A DNA stretch of 20,609 nt. It comes from Fibrobacterales bacterium (lineage in GTDB: Bacteria; Fibrobacterota; Fibrobacteria; Fibrobacterales; Fibrobacteraceae). How positions within the stretch are numbered: the first letter of the stretch is position 1; each line of letters opens with the position of its first letter. Shown in pieces: positions 14,735 through 20,609 of the stretch. The position numbers and the translations under genes were made by a program. The stretch covers positions 1-20,609 of the forward strand of contig BNUP01000028.1 of assembly GCA_025997455.1 (NCBI GenBank), written 5' to 3'. The notes beneath the pieces were generated by a model. That model saw only the letters and a list, made by a program, of their open reading frames with translations, was not told where the DNA came from and ran no database searches.

Positions 14735-15448
14735 ATGATTAAAAAAACGGCGTTTCTTTTTGCTTTTGTCCTATTGCTCTCCTGCTCGGACGATTTTCCG
14801 CTGCTCGATTACGACCCGAATAACCCGAATTATATTCCTCCAAGTTCATCGTCTTCTGAACTCGGCAGTTCTTCATCGGAAGAGTCGAGTTCCTCCTCCT
14901 CCGCTTGCAAAATATTCAAAGACTATGAGATTGTTCCGCAAGAGGGTATTACTTGCGAAAACGGCAAGGCTACAGGCATTGATGAAACTACGGGTTTTGA
15001 TATGGTGCAAATTGGCGAACAGGTATGGACAAGCAAAAATCTGGGTGAAGGTTTGCCTTATGGCGATTACTACACTTGGACAGAGGCAAAAGATGCTTGC
15101 CCAAAAGGTTGGCATTTGCCGAGCAAAGAAGAATTTGAAACTCTTGAAGCAACGGTAAATGAAGCAAGTGGCGTTACAATGACGGCACACAATCTCAAAG
15201 CAACTCAATTCGACGGTGAAGATATTTATGGTTTTACCGCTTTACTTGGAGGAGAGCGTTATTCTGAACCTGAGGGTGAAACTGAATATGGCGGCTGGTG
15301 GAGTGCAACGCAATCTGTAGAGAATGAGGGTGATGCCTATCGTTTAAAAATCACATATGAAGATGCAAACTCATTATTACCCATTACCGGAGATATTAAA
15401 GATTTGCAACTTTCCGTTCGTTGCGTACGAAATTCGGAGGATAATTAA
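14735..15448 (+). CDS. FISUMP-domain lipoprotein
   Basis: 237 aa from the ATG at 14735. A lipoprotein signal ends in LLLSC (lipobox Cys about residue 17), so the protein is lipid-anchored after processing. A Ser-rich linker (SSSSSELGSSSSEESSSSSS) spaces the anchor from the C-terminal domain. From about residue 75 the domain reads GFDMVQIGEQVWTSKNLG, YTWTEAKDACPKGWHLPSKEEFETLE, GFTALLGGERY, GGWWSATQS and LSVRCVRN, the FISUMP pattern (Fibrobacter succinogenes major paralogous domain). The role of that domain is not established; it is a surface module expanded in Fibrobacter. It is followed after 2 bp by the gene at 15451, so the two form an operon. Codon and base use match the neighbours. Confidence 0.9.
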   Translation: MIKKTAFLFAFVLLLSCSDDFPLLDYDPNNPNYIPPSSSSSELGSSSSEESSSSSSACKIFKDYEIVPQEGITCENGKATGIDETTGFDMVQIGEQVWTSKNLGEGLPYGDYYTWTEAKDACPKGWHLPSKEEFETLEATVNEASGVTMTAHNLKATQFDGEDIYGFTALLGGERYSEPEGETEYGGWWSATQSVENEGDAYRLKITYEDANSLLPITGDIKDLQLSVRCVRNSEDN

Positions 15449-15450
15449 AT

Positions 15451-16287
15451 ATGAAATATTTATTTTTAACTATGCTTTTATTTGCCATTCCTGCAATGGC
15501 AGAATTAAAACATGTTGCCGTGTTTGATATTACGGCAGATGATGATGTCCCTATCAATCAAAATCAGTTGCTCTATATAACAGACGACCTTCGTAAACAG
15601 GCAATAGCGGTGCTCGCTCCCCCCGATTATTCCGTGATGACTCGCGACAATATTTTATCGCTCCTCCCTCCTGATGAGGAACTCGATGAGTGCCTTGCAG
15701 AAGAAGGAAATTGCAGTGTAAATTTGGGCAGGAGAATAGGTGCAAATTATGTGACTGAAGGTAAGGTGATTATGCTTAGCAGTAACCTGCTTGGCATCTC
15801 GATTAGTATTCACGATGTATTGGCGGGTAAGCAACTCGGAGTTATTACGGAAGAAGGTGTTGTCGCCGATGAAGGAGTGCAAATAGGTGCATTGCTCGAA
15901 AAACTTCGCAGTAAGTCGGGAGACTTTTTTGCAAAAGTAAAAGGTGTTCAACCTGCACAACCTGTGATTACTGCACCTGTTGCGGTAGTAGATTTAGTTG
16001 AAGAAAGTCCAGCGGACAAGAGAAAATTTTCATTTTTGAAAACTCCAAAATGGTATGCCGTAACTTTGGGAGTTTTGGGAGCAGGCGGAATAGGCTTTGC
16101 CGTTTATCAAAATTCCGTTGTAAGTACCTCGTATGACGATTACAAAAAACTTACTCCCGACAATACCAAGGAGGAGTTCAAAGAAGGTTATCAAAAAGTT
16201 GAGGATTCCAAAAGCAGACGAAATATCGGATACATTGTAGGCTCCGCTTTGCTCGCCGCCGGCATTGGCGTGCATTTTAGTTTTTAG
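15451..16287 (+). CDS. Exported protein with an N-terminal CsgG/TolB-like domain, function unknown
   Basis: 278 aa, with GGAGGA about 10 nt before the start. Signal peptide MKYLFLTMLLFAIPAMA. Residues 20-165 (HVAVFDITADDDVP...LRKQAI...YSVMTRDNILSLL...CSVNLGRRIGANYVTEGKVIML...LGISISIHDVLAGKQLG) follow the layout of periplasmic proteins that combine a vulnerable-target list with a 'GA.Y.v.G.v' strand, as in CsgG- and TolB-N-like domains. Two hydrophobic segments lie near the C-terminus (WYAVTLGVLGAGGIGFAVYQ and IGYIVGSALLAAGIGVHFSF), separated by a charged helical stretch, so it is probably membrane-associated. It follows the FISUMP gene by two bases; the pair may be assembled together at the envelope. 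The 3' end runs directly into a hairpin repeat. Confidence 0.6.
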   Translation: MKYLFLTMLLFAIPAMAELKHVAVFDITADDDVPINQNQLLYITDDLRKQAIAVLAPPDYSVMTRDNILSLLPPDEELDECLAEEGNCSVNLGRRIGANYVTEGKVIMLSSNLLGISISIHDVLAGKQLGVITEEGVVADEGVQIGALLEKLRSKSGDFFAKVKGVQPAQPVITAPVAVVDLVEESPADKRKFSFLKTPKWYAVTLGVLGAGGIGFAVYQNSVVSTSYDDYKKLTPDNTKEEFKEGYQKVEDSKSRRNIGYIVGSALLAAGIGVHFSF

Positions 16288-16289
16288 TT

Positions 16290-16336
16290 AAAAACTCAAA
16301 TCTGTGGAATTGTGTTACAAAGGGAGTTTTTAGAGG
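16290..16336. repeat. Solo copy of the third hairpin module, possible terminator
   Basis: AAAAACTC...GAGTTTTTAGAGG, with a loop (AAATCTGTGGAATTGT...) that is nearly identical to the third hairpin of the repeats at 1-306. Loop conservation shows common descent, not just a similar terminator. It starts two bases after the stop codon at 16287, so it may also end that transcript. Confidence 0.8.
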
Positions 16337-16373
16337 TTTTCTTAACAAGGGAACGCGGTGTGTGCCGAGCACA

Positions 16374-16458
16374 CCAAAAAACTCTATGGATTCTGCGACC
16401 ACGCGCAGAATGACGAATTCTTCACACAACAGGGCGGGTTAAAAACCACGCCCCTACA
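16374..16458 (+). repeat. 85-bp dispersed repeat, inverted relative to 14420-14504
   Basis: Contains the perfect hairpin ATTCTGCG-ACCACG-CGCAGAAT. It pairs with the copy upstream of the FISUMP gene, so the two-gene FISUMP unit is bracketed by inverted repeats. Confidence 0.85.
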
Positions 16459-16480
16459 ATTCCCGTATCCCCTTCCAAAA

Positions 16481-16520
16481 CCTCACACCCTACACGCCAC
16501 ACCCTATACCCCTGCACTGC
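16481..16520 (+). repeat. C/A-rich dispersed leader repeat
   Basis: Same text as the minus strand of 14542-14585 and close to the serS leader. It lies just upstream of the serA promoter region. Confidence 0.7.
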
Positions 16521-16528
16521 AAAGTTTC

Positions 16529-16534
16529 TACATT
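16529..16534 (+). promoter_or_regulatory. Putative -10 element TACATT for serA
   Basis: CTACATT as before the leaderless genes, but here the start codon is 26 nt downstream and has its own Shine-Dalgarno sequence (AAGGAG, 16548-16553). A start about 7 nt after the box would give a leader of about 20 nt. Confidence 0.4.
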
Positions 16535-16560
16535 ACCCCTTCATTTCAAGGAGATTTTTT

Positions 16561-17736
16561 ATGCACGCTGTTAAGACTCTCAACAAAATTTCGCCAAAGG
16601 GAACAACTCTGTTCGGCAAGGAGTATTCCGTTAGCGATTCTATCGAAAAACCGGAAGCGATTTTGGTGCGGAGTGCGCAGGTTGATACAGATTCCTTTTC
16701 GGAGGAGTTGCTGGCGGTGGCACGGGCGGGTGCAGGCGTAAATAACATTACAATAGACAAGGCGAGTGCAAAGGGAGTTTGCGTTTTTAACACTCCGGGG
16801 GCAAATGCAAATGCCGTTGCGGAATTGGTTTTTACAACTTTGGGCATTGCACTTAGGAACATTCATAAGTCGCTTGCTTGGATAGGCGGATTGCAGGGCA
16901 AGGAAGATAAAGAGATTGGAGAGGCGGTTGAAAAAAATAAATCGGCGTTTGTGGGCACGGAACTTTCGGGTAAAACTATAGGCGTTGTGGGTCTCGGAAA
17001 AATTGGTGTTTTGGTGGCAAATGGTGCAATTGGTCGTGGTATGAAGGTTATCGCTTATGAACCGTATCCGAGCATTAGCAATATGATTTTGCTGAATAAT
17101 ACCGTGAGCGTTACGCAGAGTTTGGATGAGTTAATCGCCTCTGTTGATGTGCTGACCGTGCATGTTCCTTTTATTAAAGGCAAAACCGAGGGGCTTTTGA
17201 ACGAGAATAATTTGGCGGCGTTCAAGGGTGCATATATTTTGAATTTCGCAAGGAACGGGATTGTGAGCGAAAAAGGCGTTGCCGAGTTTTTGGCAAAAAA
17301 TAAGAATAATGCCTATTTGACCGACTTCCCAAGCAAGAGCGATTTGGCTAATCAACAAGTGATTTCTTTTCCGCATCTCGGTGCGAGTACGGAGGAGGCG
17401 GAGGATAATTGTGCCACTATGGCGGTTGAACAGTTGAAGGATTATTTGGAATTTGGTATTGTCCGTAATTCGGTGAATTTTCCAGCACTCGACGGTCGTC
17501 CGTCTGCGAGCACAAAAAGCCGTGTAGTTGTGATAAATAACGATGTTCCTAATATGATAGCCCTAATTTCCAAAGTGTTCGGCGATGCTAAAATCAACAT
17601 AACGAGTTTTAAGAACGAGAGCAACGGCAAAATTGGCTATAATTTTATAGATATTGCCGAGAGCGTTACGCAGGAGTTGGTAAATTCTCTCGTGAAAATT
17701 GAGCATATTATAAGAGTGCGGACAATTGAATTTTGA
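16561..17736 (+). CDS. serA: D-3-phosphoglycerate dehydrogenase with ACT domain
   Basis: 391 aa. Oxidises 3-phosphoglycerate to 3-phosphohydroxypyruvate with NAD, the first step of serine synthesis. The N-terminal segment has ILVRSAQVD and ARAGAGVNNITID. The NAD-binding motif is GVVGLGKIG (from about residue 141). Catalytic residues visible are R231 (NFARNGIV) and H272 (PHLGASTEEAEDNCA). The third classic residue, a Glu in a TEP-like motif, is replaced by the DFPSKSDLANQ segment, as in the shorter clostridial-type enzymes. The C-terminal 75 residues (RVVVINNDVPNMIALISKVFGDAKINI...) are an ACT domain, usually the serine feedback site. AAGGAG gives a firm start. It is not in an operon with other ser genes, though serS lies 4 kb upstream. 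A hairpin follows the gene. Confidence 0.93.
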   Translation: MHAVKTLNKISPKGTTLFGKEYSVSDSIEKPEAILVRSAQVDTDSFSEELLAVARAGAGVNNITIDKASAKGVCVFNTPGANANAVAELVFTTLGIALRNIHKSLAWIGGLQGKEDKEIGEAVEKNKSAFVGTELSGKTIGVVGLGKIGVLVANGAIGRGMKVIAYEPYPSISNMILLNNTVSVTQSLDELIASVDVLTVHVPFIKGKTEGLLNENNLAAFKGAYILNFARNGIVSEKGVAEFLAKNKNNAYLTDFPSKSDLANQQVISFPHLGASTEEAEDNCATMAVEQLKDYLEFGIVRNSVNFPALDGRPSASTKSRVVVINNDVPNMIALISKVFGDAKINITSFKNESNGKIGYNFIDIAESVTQELVNSLVKIEHIIRVRTIEF

Positions 17737-17829
17737 TTGCCAATAAAGTTTATAAAAATCTCCTTTAGTGCAAAGGTAGAAAAGTTTTTACCGGGGCGTT
17801 GCGGGGGTGTCCCACGCAGATGGGGTACT

Positions 17830-17851
17830 AAAAGCCAACGGTTTGGCTTTT
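17830..17851. terminator. Bidirectional hairpin terminator after serA
   Basis: AAAAGCCAA-CGGT-TTGGCTTTT: a perfect 9-bp stem with a 4-nt loop and A/T runs on both sides, about 95 bp after the serA stop codon. Confidence 0.6.
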
Positions 17852-17858
17852 GGAGAGA

Positions 17859-17874
17859 GAGTGCTTTAGCACTC
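17859..17874. repeat. Hairpin in the serA-nuoF spacer
   Basis: GAGTGCT-TT-AGCACTC, a 7-bp perfect inverted repeat, 8 bp after the terminator-like hairpin. Confidence 0.5.
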
Positions 17875-17899
17875 GTCAGTGCAGAATTGCTCGGAGCGA

Positions 17900-17915
17900 G
17901 GGGAAAGCCTTCCCC
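17900..17915. repeat. Hairpin in the serA-nuoF spacer, terminator-like
   Basis: GGGGAA-AGCC-TTCCCC, followed by TTATAAAAAAC. It is the third hairpin in the 253-bp spacer 17737-17989, which holds no gene I can support. Confidence 0.45.
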
Positions 17916-17976
17916 TTATAAAAAACAGAAGATTGGGTTTTGAGGGATTGTTGCCGCACATAGCACGCAAATTTTA

Positions 17977-17982
17977 TACATT
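17977..17982 (+). promoter_or_regulatory. Putative -10 element TACATT for nuoF, leaderless start
   Basis: TTATACATT lies 7 nt before the ATG at 17990, with CCTTGTT between them and no Shine-Dalgarno sequence. This copy is outside any low-complexity repeat, so the motif is not just repeat carry-over. Confidence 0.5.
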
Positions 17983-17989
17983 CCTTGTT

Positions 17990-19288
17990 ATGAAGGTCTG
18001 CACGCAGAATTTTGGCAAGGGCGCACAAAAAATTGATGTTTATAAAAAACTCGGCGGATATGCCAATACACAGAAAATTCTGTTCGGTTTGTCGTCGTTT
18101 GAGGTTATCGACTTGGTTCAGCGGTCGGGCTTGAGGGGCAGAGGCGGTGCAGGTTTCCCAACGGGAATGAAGTGGAGTTTTGTGCCGAGAGGCGGCAAGC
18201 CGGTTTATATTGCTGTTAATGCGGATGAAGGAGAACCGGGAACTTTCAAAGATCATTTTTTAATGCGGGAAGATCCGCACAAACTTATTGAAGGTTTAAT
18301 TATTGCAGGTTGGGCACTCGGTGCGAGAAATGCTTATATATATGTGAGAGGTGAATTTTTGCCTGCCATTGAGTCGCTCACCTCGGCTATCAGAGAGGCA
18401 TACGCGGCAAATCTTCTCGGTAAAAATATTTGCGGAACAAAATATTCGCTCGATATTACGGTGCATAGGGGTGCGGGTGCGTATGTGTGCGGAGAGGAAA
18501 CCGCTCTGATAAATTCGCTTGAAGGTCAAAAGGGGCAACCGCGTTTGAAACCGCCTTTTCCTGCGGTGAACGGTGCGTGGAATATGCCTACCTGCGTGAA
18601 TAATGTTGAAACTATTATGGCTCTGCCTTGGATTTTGGAAAACGGTGCGGAGGCATACGCGGCTCTCGGCACTCCCAAAGCGGGCGGAACAAAAGTTTTC
18701 TGCGTATCCGGTGATGTGAAACGGCGAGGGGTTTTTGAGGCGCGGCTCGGTATTCCGCTTATGGAACTTTTGGAAAGCGAGGAATATTGCGGAGGCGTTG
18801 TAGGAAATTTAAAAGGCTGTATCCCCGGCGGTTCTTCCACTCAGGTTCTCACGCCCGAAGAATGCAAAAAAGCAAATTTGGATTATGAGAGTTTGGCTGC
18901 AATGGGAACTATGTTCGGGTCGGGTGCGGTGATGCCCTTTAACGATACTCACGGCATAGTTGAAATGTTGAACACACTCGGTAAATTTTACTCTCACGAG
19001 AGTTGCGGGCAATGCACTCCATGCAGGGAAGGCACGGGATATGCAAAACGAATTATTACGGGAATTGCAAAAGGTCGCGGACACGACGGAGATATTGAAC
19101 TTTTGGAGAGCATAAGCAACGGTTTTACGGGCACAACAATTTGCCCGCTTGCGGCGGCACTCGGCGCACCGATTCAAAGTTATCTGCAAAAATTTCGTTC
19201 GGAGTTTGAGGATGCAATTCTAAAAAAACCAAATCACGCTGAGGCGAGATTAACAGACGATTATCGTCCGGAAGGCTGGTGGGAATGA
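17990..19288 (+). CDS. nuoF: NADH-quinone oxidoreductase NuoF-type flavoprotein subunit
   Basis: 432 aa. Binds NADH and FMN and passes electrons to an N3-type [4Fe-4S] cluster. FMN/NADH motifs: GLRGRGGAGFPTGMKW from residue 48, then NADEGEPGTFKDH and GAGAYVCGEETALINSLEG. The cluster ligands are C339, C342 and C345 (SCGQCTPCREGT) and C385 (TICPL), the standard spacing. The start at 17990 (MKVCTQNFG) is chosen because TACATT precedes it by seven nt; the open frame extends to 17879 but only through spacer DNA. No nuoE or nuoG is adjacent, so it may instead serve a soluble NAD-dependent hydrogenase or formate dehydrogenase (HndC/HydB-like), although no N-terminal or C-terminal ferredoxin domains are present. 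The last codon overlaps the EAL gene (ATGA). Confidence 0.9.
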   Translation: MKVCTQNFGKGAQKIDVYKKLGGYANTQKILFGLSSFEVIDLVQRSGLRGRGGAGFPTGMKWSFVPRGGKPVYIAVNADEGEPGTFKDHFLMREDPHKLIEGLIIAGWALGARNAYIYVRGEFLPAIESLTSAIREAYAANLLGKNICGTKYSLDITVHRGAGAYVCGEETALINSLEGQKGQPRLKPPFPAVNGAWNMPTCVNNVETIMALPWILENGAEAYAALGTPKAGGTKVFCVSGDVKRRGVFEARLGIPLMELLESEEYCGGVVGNLKGCIPGGSSTQVLTPEECKKANLDYESLAAMGTMFGSGAVMPFNDTHGIVEMLNTLGKFYSHESCGQCTPCREGTGYAKRIITGIAKGRGHDGDIELLESISNGFTGTTICPLAAALGAPIQSYLQKFRSEFEDAILKKPNHAEARLTDDYRPEGWWE

Positions 19289-20609
19289 GTGAAATATTTG
19301 CGACTATGCTAACGCACTATCAAGCGATAGTGTCTATGCGAAGAAAAACTATTGTTGGATACGAGGCTTTGGCTCGCGCGCAGGATTTGAACGGAAAATT
19401 GATTCCACCCGATATACTTTTTGCAAACGCCGCAAAGAAAGGCGAAACCATTGCAATAGATAACCTCTGCCAATTAAATGCAATGGAGAATTTTGTAAAA
19501 CAGGTGCCGAGTATAGTAATCTCCGAAGAACTACCTCAAACTTTATCTCATAAAACAAGGAGTTCTTCAGAGCCTACTATAGTTCCTGCCGAAATTGAAG
19601 GAGTGGCAATTACTAAAAATATGGATACAACATTTTTATCCGTAAATATGGATGCGCGGCAATTCTCCGACCCTAACAAAGAACCTGCAATTTTTTCACT
19701 TATAGAAAAAGTTAATTTTCCCGTAAATAGACTTATGTTGGAAGTGTGCGAGGGTTCGGTTTCTTCTAATGAGTCACTTGAAAATTTTGTAAAACACTGC
19801 CACGAAATAGGTATTATGGTTGCAATAGATGACTTGGGAAAAGAGTATTCAAATTTAGACAGAATAATAAATATGCAGCCCGATGTGGTGAAATTAGACA
19901 GGGAATTAGTTAAGAACATTCACCAAGATACATCTAAGCAAAATATTGTGCGTGCAATTTCGAGTTTATCCGACGGAAACGGTTTTGTGGTGCTTGCGGA
20001 GGGCGTTGAGTCGTGGGAGGAAACCATAAGTTTAATGGAACTCGGCATAGATATTTTTCAGGGTTTTTATTTTGCCACACCAAGCCCCAGTTCGCAAGAG
20101 GCATCTAACCTCAAAGACCAATTCCGCATTCTCGATTCGGTTTTTTCCGAAGTGCGTTCCGAAAGGTTAAGGCGATTCCGCTACAAACGAGAGGAATTAA
20201 CTCTTTTGGGACAAAGGGCTATAGAACTTTTAGATACGCTCCTCACACATACAAATTTACTTTCCGCATTGCAGGCTGTGGTGAAATTATTTCCGCTGTG
20301 TGAATGCGTTTATGTTCTCAACAGGGACGGTGAGCAAATTTCGCCCGCTTATTTACCGGAAGAGAAAATGCATTTTAGGAACAGTTTGTTTGAACCCACG
20401 AGCATAGGCACAGACCATTCGCAAAAAGATTATTTTTATTCTTTGCCTGTTAAAAATTCCACCGAACGGGAAGGGAGTTATCTCTCAGATTTCAAAAACT
20501 GTAGCCAATTCAGTAAATTTTTGTCTTTTTCTGTGGCTACTTTGGTCAAATCTAATACATTAATCTCTTGCAAATCGTTGAACAAAAATCCCTCTTCCGT
20601 CTCTAACAT
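19285..20609 (+). CDS. EAL-domain cyclic-di-GMP phosphodiesterase, 3' end disrupted or beyond the window
   Basis: It begins in the ATGA overlap with nuoF and stays open to the window edge. Residues 1-280 form an EAL domain that hydrolyses c-di-GMP: YEALAR (E27), FLSVNMDARQF, LMLEVCEG, VAIDDLGKEYSN, VVKLD, LAEGVES and FQGFYFATP are all present, so catalysis is likely. After a helical linker, CECVYVLNRDGEQISPAYLP and SIGTDHSQKDYFYSLPV resemble a PDC/Cache-type sensor. An extra stretch of about 35 residues between the first helices and FLSVN coincides with an inverted repeat at 19512-19581. From about 20478 the frame only runs antisense to another gene, so the sensor domain is probably cut there. 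The overlap with nuoF suggests co-expression. Confidence 0.85.
   Translation, partial: MSEIFATMLTHYQAIVSMRRKTIVGYEALARAQDLNGKLIPPDILFANAAKKGETIAIDNLCQLNAMENFVKQVPSIVISEELPQTLSHKTRSSSEPTIVPAEIEGVAITKNMDTTFLSVNMDARQFSDPNKEPAIFSLIEKVNFPVNRLMLEVCEGSVSSNESLENFVKHCHEIGIMVAIDDLGKEYSNLDRIINMQPDVVKLDRELVKNIHQDTSKQNIVRAISSLSDGNGFVVLAEGVESWEETISLMELGIDIFQGFYFATPSPSSQEASNLKDQFRILDSVFSEVRSERLRRFRYKREELTLLGQRAIELLDTLLTHTNLLSALQAVVKLFPLCECVYVLNRDGEQISPAYLPEEKMHFRNSLFEPTSIGTDHSQKDYFYSLPVKNSTEREGSYLSDFKNCSQFSKFLSFSVATLVKSNTLISCKSLNKNPSSVSN
19512..19581. repeat. Palindromic element inside the EAL coding frame
   Basis: The left arm (19512-19532) starts TATAGTAATCTCCGAAGAAC and the right arm (19561-19581) is its complement except for three positions. 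The loop is 28 nt. A further arm lies at 2325-2345. It is in frame, adds a Ser/Pro-rich insert (ISEELPQTLSHKTRSSSEPT) between conserved EAL motifs and leaves the frame intact. Confidence 0.65.
20478..20609 (-). CDS. 3' end of a second Rpn/PDDEXK_2-family nuclease gene (partial)
   Basis: The minus strand encodes MLETEEGFLFNDLQEINVLD and LTKVATEKDKNLLNWLQFLKSER before TAA at 20480-20478. This matches the gene at 1216-2094 (MLEKTERFQFNDLQEINVLDLTKIAAEKDEVLFDWLEFIKAEK), but that one continues for about 100 residues more. The 5' part, with the nuclease core, lies beyond the window. Either this paralogue is naturally short at the C-terminus or its end has decayed. Confidence 0.85.
   Translation of the reverse strand: MLETEEGFLFNDLQEINVLDLTKVATEKDKNLLNWLQFLKSER

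Noticed and set aside
16690..17376. serA as an inactive enzyme because the classic catalytic Glu is not in place
   Set aside because: The DFP...PHLGAST layout without a TEP motif is normal in the short clostridial/Bacteroidetes-type phosphoglycerate dehydrogenases. Arg and His are present and the gene is intact.
17737..17943. 68-codon open frame after serA
   Set aside because: It spans the terminator-like hairpins, has no Shine-Dalgarno sequence and no recognisable sequence.

Overview
The window most likely comes from a Fibrobacterota bacterium (Fibrobacter or the insect-gut Fibromonas type). The main evidence is a lipoprotein at 14735-15448 with a poly-Ser linker and a FISUMP domain (Fibrobacter succinogenes major paralogous domain). 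The mix of cimA, an ACT-type serA, nuoF, surface beta-helix proteins and PD-(D/E)XK 'Rpn/PDDEXK_2' nucleases fits this. No rRNA, tRNA or CRISPR array was seen.

Layout. (1) 1-306: two tandem copies of a 153-bp unit made of three successive hairpins. (2) 319-2094: a divergent pair, an exported DUF1573-like protein (-) and an Rpn-family nuclease (+). (3) 2125-3982: a thioredoxin-like gene whose 5' part is interrupted by a C9-T-C9 tract, then a secreted beta-helix protein. (4) 4089-9788: an AT-rich, tightly coupled four-gene operon: ankyrin protein, Lgt-like membrane protein, two-TM coiled-coil protein, and a large FtsK/SpoIIIE ATPase with one degenerate and one intact ATPase domain. (5) 9732-11140: a complete ISL3-family insertion sequence. 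Its left end lies inside the FtsK-like gene and its right end inside an unrelated family-2 glycosyltransferase gene. (6) 11500-14368: convergent serS and cimA. (7) 14369-16560: a FISUMP lipoprotein and a second exported protein, flanked by inverted and dispersed palindromic repeats. (8) 16561-20609: serA, a hairpin-rich spacer, nuoF, and an EAL phosphodiesterase gene that overlaps nuoF. The EAL gene runs into the 3' end of a second Rpn-family gene on the opposite strand at the window edge.

How the parts relate. Regions 6 and 8 look like chromosomal housekeeping (serine and isoleucine biosynthesis, Ser-tRNA charging, NADH oxidation). The block up to about 11140 looks like accessory DNA. The four-gene operon is the best candidate for an undescribed system: a membrane-associated machine with an FtsK/EccC-type motor, a probable lipid-modifying or lipid-binding enzyme, a membrane coiled-coil adaptor and an ankyrin partner. 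It is now probably inactivated, because the insertion sequence removed the C-terminal part of the motor. Six genes also share TAC(A/C)TT placed 6-7 nt before the start codon with no Shine-Dalgarno sequence, which suggests leaderless transcription. Operon-internal genes and serA instead carry clear Shine-Dalgarno sequences.
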